The notes under the pieces: model-generated | Databases searched by the model: none | Seen by the model: only the letters and a program-made list of their open reading frames with translations | What the model was told of the DNA's origin: nothing | Shown here: piece by piece, positions 12,101 to 20,400 of the stretch | Position numbering within the stretch: the first letter of the stretch is position 1 | Layout of the letters: each line of letters begins with the position of its first letter | Program-made: the position numbers and the translations under genes | Assembly (NCBI GenBank): GCA_036897625.1 | Contig: JAYMTA010000661.1 | Coordinates: forward strand, 1 to 25,504 | Reading direction: 5' to 3' | DNA: 25,504 nucleotides | Source of the DNA: Pelargonium cotyledonis | Lineage: Eukaryota; Streptophyta; Magnoliopsida; Geraniales; Geraniaceae

Positions 12101-15100
12101 CAAAGTCCCTCTGTTTTCCTGACAGATTGACTGATTGCAGAAGAAAAGATCAATGATCTATTACTTCTCTACTAACTCTTATAATATGCAAACATTAATT
12201 CACCATATTATTAAGTGATATATCAGACTGATAACCACAAGTACACCATGGCACCGCACGGAAAATAATGGCAGTTTGTCTTATGATCATAATATAAAGA
12301 GCTTACTCTTATACACACAATTAAAAGCTTGCTCAATAAAATATAGAATAAAAGGGTATGTTGTCCAAAAAAAATACTCCATAAATATATCACTGTTTAA
12401 CACACACAAACACACACACATAATTAGAAACAGTTTCCATGATATATAAAAAACCAAGAATTGTTTTATCCAAAAGTAAAATGCATTTAAAAGGAACTAT
12501 TTTAGCATACAATGACACAAAAATTACTTGAAAACAAAAGTAGAGATTAGCACATTATCTTGAAATGATACTGTGATAAACAAGGTAGGACACACACACA
12601 CACCTGTTTCCAAATAGCAGAGTTCCAACTCATCATATTCACGCAATGCATCTTCATGAAGATGAGCCATCTCAAACATAAAAGCTAAGCTTTCCTGAGC
12701 ATTTATGAAGATAATAAAAGAGCAAGAAACGATCAAATATGTTGAAGAATAATGTGACATAAATGTGAAGTGTGGACATATGGCTGTAAGGAAACAAAGG
12801 ACTTCTGAAATTTGGGCCTCAACATCTGTGTTAAGTAGGAAATTACATTCTTTAATGCTTGCAGGGCATGAGACTATCATTAAGGAATTTTTCATAAATA
12901 TGCACACTAGTTCCATCAAGGTTTTGATGAAAAATGAAAAGGTGAAGATTAGAAGTCAATAGTTTTCATAAAAATTCAGTCCTTGTATCCTTACAGCCAA
13001 ACAACCCATCATCTTCTTGGTTGACAAACTTTGAGAAAAAAGTGTCCACTGAAGCAACCTTCAAAATGAAGAAGTTACAAAAATTCCAAACAGGCATAAA
13101 GCGCTGTTCACTGAGCTTCCGGATCTCATCCTCATAAAATTGCGCTCGTTTGTCCAATGTATTTCTGATGGATTCCATGATCTTGGATTCCAGATCCTCC
13201 CAAAAATTTGGTTCAGGACCGTATAGATCTAATTTGCAGCATCTGAGTGAAGCATACTTTCAGTAAACAGAAGGAAGGGAAATGGCTTGTACGCATAATC
13301 AAGAAATTTTAGAGTATATAAAAGAAAAGAAATGATAATTAAAATCCATAAATATGGGTCTTCTGGGAAGAAAAAAAAAGCTGCAGCTATATTCTTACCA
13401 AATTTATACATCAAACTCTTAGTGAAGAACAGAAACAAAATAAATGTGACCTAGTAAGATATATTATATCCCACCATTAACTCTTTCATGAAAGTAATTT
13501 CAGAAATAAAAGTTGAAAGAACTCAGTAAAGAAATATTAACTAGATTGGATATTTACAAAATAAGATAAAAATGTGGACTTCGCACAAACTTCACAATTT
13601 GTTTATACTCAGTCAAAGCAAAAACATGTTATTGACTCCTGCAAGTTTACCTTTCTCTCTTCTTGGAGCTGAAATCGATTTCAATTTTGGCATATACTCT
13701 TTTTGCCATCTTAGTTGCCTGGTCATTGTATGGCTGAGCTCGAGACACAAATACAATAAACCACTCCCGCTCTTCATTTTGGACAATTAGTTTCAGGCGT
13801 GGTTTTAGAATGGTTTTGAACTCATCAAGGTCCTTGAGAAGAAACCAAACTTTTAGAAGGATAGAACGAAAGAATCCAAAAGTTATCATCAAAACAAGAA
13901 AAGCTAGATTAAAATGATGAAATAAAAGTTCCTAGATGAAGTTAAGGAACTCATATTTTAAAAAGACAAATTATGTTCTAATTTCCAAATGCAGTTCAAA
14001 AGCGTGCATTGTAAAATATTTATCTGGTTTACAAGCGTAAATATGAGGACAGTAACAACAGCAACAAGAGCCCTACTCGAACTACAGGAGAGGTAACACA
14101 AACAGAACAAGAATGGAATTTTCTCGTCAGTTACAAGATCCACTCTCCCACTTACTAGCAGATCAAATCCACGACACCCACCCTACGCCATCACCTCTTT
14201 ACCAGAATTGAACATGGGGCCTTAGCTTCTAGCATGCATTGATTAAAGGTATACAAACCTAAACTACGGCCCTCATCAAGTGAGGGTTAAATAAGAAATC
14301 CAGTCATACACAACTAACAAATAGATAATATAAGTTCATATATATGGCACTCTCATATATAAGATTTCAGTATGTATCGCACTCATACCACTCACCAATA
14401 TTTAACTCCACTTTGCTAATCTTGCTGATTGTGAATAGCAAAGAGTGAACTTCTAGAAATACTGTAACTACAACTAAAGTATATGTACAAGTAAATCATG
14501 ATAGCAAGTGTACCTCACAAGTAACAAGAACCACAGTTGCATATGGCTCTCTAAACCAAAATAGTGATTGCTCCTGCGGAAATCGACTGCGCAGTCTTGC
14601 ATCTGTTGTTAATATGAATTCAGCTGGCAATTTCTCCACAAAGACGGCATTACGAGTCTTGTTATTTAAAGAAGCTCTCTTAAAAGGCAACCGCTCTTCA
14701 AATCCATTCTTGACAGTGGGCCATAAATCGCTCACATCTTCAACTGGTCATCAATATTGTTCAATATGTTAGATCAGAAAATTCATCAAGAAGCAAAATG
14801 AAAGTTAAAATCACGGGACTATCAAATAAGACTATAAGAGAGAGAAAGAGAGGGGGGGTTAATGGGCTATAGATGGATTGGCATGAAGGCAATACCACAA
14901 CTCACGATGTGGGTTAAAGAAACTAAAAAAATTAACCAAAAAAATCTCCCTGAGCCAAAAAGAAAATCTTATTATGAAGGTAATACGAGCAGAAGTTATC
15001 AAGAGACCAGTGGAAATAAATACTTTAGATTGATGTCAGCAAAAACCTCAGAGCATATGAAGGAGACCTATACGAATCAAATCTATGCACATTATTATAG

Positions 15101-16701
15101 ATAGAAAGTAACTTATGTTCTGGCTATCCTTTAAGACTAACCATACCTCACCTTGTTCGAGTATCTTTTGAAACACAATACACCTTTTTTTAGTAAAAAC
15201 ACTAGAGTTCTTTTTATTCTTAGAGCGGTAGTCAGATTGTTTAAGTAGCAACGATTGTCACAGTAAAATGTTGAGGCAGCATCATTGCATAACTTCAGAT
15301 AAACCATATCTTTTTTTGTACAAATTGTATTTTTATTCCACAAAGATTGTTTACAGTCAAGGATAATCCTTACACAGATTGAACTAAAAACAAGAGACAG
15401 CCAACTAGATATATAATACCAAGCATACAAACTATCAAATATATTGCATAAGGTCCCAATTCCTATCAATAGGACATATAATAATAGCTTTAGAGGAAAA
15501 GGAACCAGAGGGAATGGATACTTCTTCTGTTCGAAATGAGTGTCTTATTTCTCCACAAAAAAAAATGTCAAAAAATGTATGTTCTCCTTTTTTAAAGGAA
15601 TTAAGCTATTAATGAATTACCAATAGTATCTCTTAATTAGATAGTAAGAACCTCTTGACTTTGTTACAACAAATGCACAAGGGATACACATGGAAAAGAC
15701 TGATACTAACCCACTCATGTGCTGATAGCGTTAGAGGAAAGGGAACCAACCAAAGGTAGTGGACTCTCTTTTCCAAAATGAGAGTCGTTTCTCCCAGAAC
15801 TTGTCCCATGATGAGTGTCTTCTTTCCTTTTAAGGAACTTTGTTATAAATGAATTGCCAATAGTATCCATATTATAAGTAAATTAGAACCCTTTGAGTTT
15901 GCTACAATAAATAAGCGTGTGGCTACGTAGGGAAAGACTAATACTAACTCATCCTTAATTTTTTCCAAAATATAAAAAGGAATACAAAACAGTCATTTTG
16001 TTACAGATGGAATTATAAATTTGATTCAAAATCTCATCAACACTATGAAAAACTTGATGGTGAATTCTGATGCTCCTCTCCATTGATACAAGATAAATGT
16101 GTGTTCCTAGGCAACTTGAGAATAGTGGTTCTTAAGAGTGAAACTGCCCAATGATAATGGATAGTCTAAGAGGATATACTATCCACAAATACCCGATAAA
16201 CCATGATCCCTCCATAATTTAATCTGATCTCAACAAAACTCTCCAATTCTCTCATTTGCCTTATAATTCCACAGGAAATCCAAAGACTTCCCAATTAAGC
16301 TTGCTCAGTTAAAAATATAGACACTAAAATTGGATTAAGATACATGGAGCTTCATGACGGTTCTTGAAACACTACCAAAACTACCTTTTAACACCAAAAT
16401 TAAGTACAGACTTGAACAAACAATGCATTCGCATTCACTTGAAGCACAGCACTAATTCACAAAACCTATATGATAACCAAATAACTGAACACTAACATGT
16501 TACACGAAGAAACATACGCATAAAAAGCTCAGGATCCTGTGATTCTGTGAATCTCGATCCAAACCAGAAAATTGCAGAACCAAATCGATCGCACAGAAAC
16601 GAAAAAGGAAAGAGTGAGCAAGATGCGATGAGCGTACCAGCAATGACGAGGCGATCACAGGAGCTCTTGATAGTCTGGAACTGAGCCAAGTAGTTGGCCA
16701 T
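2943..16701 (-). CDS. TRS130: TRAPPII complex subunit TRS130 (TRAPPC10 homologue)
   Basis: There are 21 coding exons in transcript order: 16701-16638, 14743-14514, 13832-13651, 13242-13059, 12694-12604, 12130-11970, 10983-10894, 10769-10608, 10069-10008, 9838-9748, 8952-8810, 8712-8499, 8052-7507, 7395-7183, 7066-6712, 6601-6511, 6327-6243, 5549-5360, 5164-4866, 3311-3221, 3121-2943. Together they encode 1240 residues, close to the roughly 1260 of Arabidopsis TRS130/CLUB. Diagnostic stretches are MANYLAQFQTIKSSCDRL at the start, FREPYATVVLVTCEDLDEF, RFMPVWNFCNFFILK, MSRTNSSPGNFE, ENYHRSWWKRHGVVLDGE-like, and VAGYVRPPQLGLP with LSSSYC at the end (the TRAPPC10 C-terminal domain). TRS130 is a large subunit of TRAPPII, a tether and exchange factor for RabA-type GTPases at the trans-Golgi network and cell plate. 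Introns 10 and 16 appear to start with GC. Large introns: 1 (1894 bp), 20 (1554 bp), 6 (986 bp). All phases close. Confidence 0.96.
3745..3995 (-). mobile_element. RTE-type LINE fragment (reverse transcriptase C-terminal end)
   Basis: On the minus strand, one frame reads EEDVRNLIGAEWLKW, then RASAVLFDKRNF, KGK/EGKLYRVVIRLVMLYGTKC, a stop, and MKVAETRMLRLMCG. This follows the order of the conserved C-terminal part of plant RTE LINE reverse transcriptases (IKAGWMKWR, LYGTECW, VAEMRMLRWMCG). KDKVRNETI follows in another frame, so the copy is decayed and 5'-truncated. Weaker similarity may extend to about 3470 and 4130. It lies in TRS130 intron 20, in the same sense as the gene. Remembered family sequence was the guide; no search was run. 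Confidence 0.75.
4425..4660. mobile_element. Stowaway MITE (Tc1/mariner type), apparently intact
   Basis: The 236-bp element has perfect 26-bp terminal inverted repeats starting CTCCCTCCGTCCC and is flanked on both sides by the TA target duplication (4423-4424 and 4661-4662). These are the hallmarks of Stowaway elements. It has no coding capacity and sits in TRS130 intron 20, well away from both splice sites. Perfect terminal repeats suggest a fairly young insertion compared with the four worn relatives elsewhere in the window. Confidence 0.93.
6457..6479. repeat. 23-base poly(T) run (poly(A) in the TRS130 transcript)
   Basis: An unbroken run of 23 T on the plus strand lies in TRS130 intron 16, which spans 6328-6510. 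It is flanked by imperfect copies of TGCAGTTSAC (about 6447-6456 and 6483-6492). A second A-run occurs at 6422-6434. Confidence 0.9.
8175..8255. mobile_element. Small inverted-repeat element (MITE-like)
   Basis: An 81-bp unit in TRS130 intron 12 (8053-8498) ends in perfect 11-bp inverted repeats, TGTTCGGATTA and TAATCCGAACA. An inner GGAATGGG/CCCATTCC hairpin lies just inside the left end. The flanking trinucleotides TAG and TAA resemble but do not prove a 3-bp TWA target duplication as left by PIF/Harbinger elements. The family is uncertain. GAATGAGAATCATTCTCATTT at 8260-8281 may be part of the same repeat. Confidence 0.55.
9069..9123. repeat. (GT)n(GA)n microsatellite in TRS130 intron 10
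   Basis: A short GT run joins a GA run of about 39 bp in the intron between 8953 and 9747. It yields spurious RERERE reading frames on the plus strand. The rest of this 795-bp intron shows no recognisable element. Confidence 0.95.
10151..10459. repeat. Tandem duplication of about 166 bp in TRS130 intron 8
   Basis: Copy 1 (10151-10316) and copy 2 (10317-10459) share CATATTAACAGTCCCA, CCAGCATGCCAATAATAAAT, TTTCTAATTCCATTTCACTT and TTATACCCTAGCCATTTTC in the same order. Copy 2 is shorter by small deletions and the copies differ at scattered bases, so the duplication is not recent. A fresh start of the unit (TTTCGATATT) follows copy 2. The intron spans 10070-10607, and neither splice site lies in the duplication. 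Confidence 0.9.
12591..12603. repeat. (CA)n run forming the TRS130 intron 5 donor
   Basis: In the transcript this reads as a GT run immediately after exon 5, so the donor GT at 12603-12602 is the first of six consecutive GT dinucleotides. The frame is kept only by using the first or one spaced by a multiple of three from it. Confidence 0.9.
15484..16010. repeat. Tandem duplication carrying two worn Stowaway-related copies
   Basis: The word ATAGCKTTAGAGGAAA starts at 15484 and again at 15725, a period of about 241 bp. Each unit continues into a decayed relative of the 4425-4660 MITE, with AAATGAGWGTC near the left end, a central GAATTRCCAATAGTATC and GACTRATACTAAC near the right. Only the second unit reaches a recognisable right end (CATTTTGTTACAGATGGAAT, ending near 16010). 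Both lie in the 1894-bp TRS130 intron 1 (14744-16637). The rest of that intron shows nothing recognisable. Confidence 0.8.
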
Positions 16702-17440
16702 GCTCGATCTGGAGATACCTCAAGCAGACAGTACGGATCGATACATACATACAGACATACGGCGAGAGAGAGGTCTGTGGAACTGTGAAGTCTGAGCTTG
16801 GTCTTCGCGAGAGTGACGGAGATCGAGACTGTGGTTTCCGGGGATCTAGTGCTCGGCGGTGCATCAGTTTCAATGTCTGCGACCTCTCATCTTGACCGTT
16901 GATTGTATTACAGCGGAGTCTCTTTCGGTTTTGTTCGCTGATTCTTCGGTGGGTGTTTGGGTTTGGTGGTTGGGCTGTCTGGACTGTGGTTAACTCTTAC
17001 ACGGGTCAACCCATTTCTAAAATCAGTCAATTTTTTTTTTTTGTCTGAAACATGGGTTCCTAAACAGGCCGCAAATTCGTTGTTGGCATTTGTAACCGTT
17101 ATCTAGTGTAAGGCATGGCTAAATCTCTTATCTCTGTGTTGAGCAGAAATTGTACGCAATCGTTCTATTCACCAATGCAATTTATGTAGACTACTGCGTT
17201 ATTGCACTTGAGCATATCAGTAGATCTTTATAGAACGATAATTTAGAATTTAGACATTATTGTTCATTTCCAATTATGCCCCTTGTTCAAAAAGCGCCAC
17301 ATCCCTCCTCTGTCTCTCTCTGGATCTCTAGTAGCTCCGTTGATGGCAATTTAGACATTTCAAGCTCCACAAATCATACGGATAGGCTTTTTCTGGATAA
17401 GGCGCGCCAAAACCAGACTGCAACTACCAAACTTCCATTC
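16702..17440. promoter_or_regulatory. Divergent intergenic region of TRS130 and CYP37
   Basis: The two genes are head to head, with start codons 739 bp apart, so both promoters and both leaders lie here. The TRS130 side (16702-16900) is GC-richer, with GA/CT-rich patches. A pyrimidine-rich patch at 17302-17327 precedes the CYP37 start and resembles a plant Y-patch. No convincing TATA box stands out; TTTATAG at 17227 is a weak candidate. A T-run lies at 17029-17042. Confidence 0.6.
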
Positions 17441-20400
17441 ATGGCGTTTCCTTTATCCTCCACCACAGTCTCTCACAGGCTCTATCTTATCTCTCCCTCC
17501 AGCCACAAGCAAATACCCATCAATACCCATTTCTTGTTGGGCTTCAATGGAGCTCCTTGCAAGGACCCATCAAGATCAACCCACTCGACCCTCCGCTGCA
17601 TGGCCTCCAAGCAATCTCCAAAGGTTAGCTTTTTTTATGATTTCAGTAAAATATGTAATGGGTTTTTAGAATGTTGTAATGTGGATTCATTCATGGGTTT
17701 TTGATCTTTTTTGCTGCGATTGTAATTTTTTTAAGGGGATTTCATTTTGAGTATTGTCCAGTGTTTGTTTGAATATGTAGGGTTTTACCCTTTTGGGCCA
17801 ATGGAGGCAATTTGGTAGCTTACCGACAAATGTGAATCAGTTAATGACATTTATGACTCATGTATCATAGTTTATTAGTAGCAATTTTGGTTTAGCAATT
17901 CAATTGTCTTTTATGTATATCCATTTGTTTTGTACATGATTCTAATGTGGCATTTTCTATTTTATTGATTTTAGAGATAAGATGAAATTTTATCAAAAAA
18001 AAAAAAGAGATAAGATGACTTGTAGAGGATACAATTCACGCAATGCCAATGTAAAATTTTGAAGGAATTACAATCATCATGGTCTTTGAACTATCAAGAT
18101 CCGGCTAATTTGGTGCCTCAACTAATTTTATGCCTAAATGGTCCCCCCAACTACCGAAACTGATCAAAAGGAAGTTAATGCCGGAGACCAATTTGGTTGG
18201 TTAAATAGTTGGGAGACCCTTTTATACTAAAATAAGATTTTATTTACTGTCTAATGCATGTATAGTTGTGCATTGCGGTATTTCTACCAACTCCATGCTA
18301 GTTGAGTAGATATGGTAAGAAGTGTCAATTCGGTTTTCGGATCGGATTTTTTCAGATTTAGATGGGAAAAGAGTAATCCAAATGGGTTTGGATCGGATCG
18401 GATAATTTTCGGATTTTGTGTAAAGTAAGCACATTTTTCTGATCCAATCCAATCCAAAGTTGATCGGATTTCAGATGTGCGTGGGTTTGGATCCAATTGC
18501 CAACTTTTGGTGTTTAGATGATTATACTATGGACCAACAGGTCATTCCATTGATCAGTATGCATGATCACAGAACTTTATTACATTCCAAGAAAATTCTA
18601 CCTATGACAAGGAGAATTAATGTTGCCAGTATTATAAACTGATCAAACGATTTAATTGTTACATCATGCGAACAGATGAAACCATATTGGTCTCTATGAG
18701 GTCTTCCCATTTTCTGAGAGGGGTTTTCAGTATTGTAGGAACTGGCAGACTCGCATGGTTTCTCTACCAACTTGCACATGTTTACATTTGGATGTGAAAA
18801 GAAGAAACTAGAGAGACTAATTGCAGTGATCCTTATTTTTGTTCAACTCTCATCTCCTTTACCTTCTTTACTTGGATGGGACTCATGGTCTATCTCCCCA
18901 GCAAATGCCGTGCTCTATTCTCCGGATACCAAGGTTCCAAGGACAGGGGAACTCGCTTTGAGAAAGGCTATCCCAGCAAATACAAACATGAAAGCTATTC
19001 AGGTTGTAGTTTGTACTTCCTTTATTTCTATGTACTTTTATATGGATATTGAACTGGTTGCGTACTGGGTTTCTGCTTCTAGGAATCTCTAGAGGATATC
19101 TCGTACTTGCTGAGAATCCCACAAAGAAAGCCTTATGGAACAATGGAGGGGAATGTAAAGAAAGCTCTAAAGGTATTCATGTGTGTGTGTATAAATATAA
19201 AATTAAATTAAAAATCATGGGAACTAACTCGCTTGGGAAAGGAAATTTTTGGAGCAGTTCAATTATCAGATTTGAACTAGACCCTCATTTCGGAGTACAA
19301 GTTCTCCCAATTTTTAGCACTTCTATCTTTGCACCGAGTTTTATCTTTGCTTCATACCTTACCAATGTCAAGTCCTCATTTTGAAAATCACGTACTTTCT
19401 TCTTGCATACTCGTCCCAAAATGAGTGTCCACTTGTTCTATAAAATAATTCTAGTCCAGTGACCACTTTCCTATTTTTGGTTTGTAGTTATGCATGAATG
19501 ACCAACAGTATCCTAAAGATAAGTTTTTTTAACTCCTTGAGTTTGTTACAACAAAAGCATATGAGGGTGTAAGGGGGAAAGTCCAATCCTAACTAAAATT
19601 CATCTTTATTTTTGTGTGTGATTTTAGGTAATGGCTCCTACTACTTATGTTATAATATTTTGCTTCTTTCGTTTTTCCCTTCTCATTCCTGCTTTCAGAT
19701 AGCTGTTGATGAAAAGGATTCTATCTTGGCAAGTATACCCGAAGACCTGAGGGAAAAGGGTTCAACATTACATGCATCCCTTGTTGACGGAAAGGTACTT
19801 CCATAGATTGAAAATCGTCTCAACAGAATTATGTTCTGTCCCCTTTAATGGCTAACATAAGGAAAAGAGAAGACAAGTAAAAGTTCACTTGAAGAGCAGA
19901 ACTTTAGTATGCTTTCACAATAATTATCATCCTCCAGAGAATTCATTTTTGGATGATGAGCAGATAGTTTGTTTTATATGTGTGTGTGTTTGTGTATATT
20001 GCTCTAAAATGTAATATCATGTTGACAGCTATGCTATAATGTGTTCTGACATCTTTTGTTTACAAAGTTCTCTTTTTCGAGGAATCAATTGCCTGAAATG
20101 TTACATTTGCTGATAAATATTGTAATGAACTTTGTTTCTTCTGTGGTTAATTGCAGAACCTAGATATCAATACTGACTAATTTTCCTTGGTCATTTAGGG
20201 TGGGTTACAAGACCTCCTTGTACGTATAAAGGATAAAGACCCAGATAGAGTCTCTGTGGGCCTTGCAGCTTCCCTAGATACTGTTGCAGAACTAGAGTTA
20301 TTGCAGGTAGGGGTAGCAATTCGTGTTCATGGGTTGTGTTGAAAGTTTAGTGGTCTGTTAAATGGGTTAACCTGAACACAACCCAACAGTTTTAAATAAA

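Noticed and set aside
14200-14225. Box B-like word in TRS130 intron 2
   Set aside because: No supporting box A or SINE head was found.
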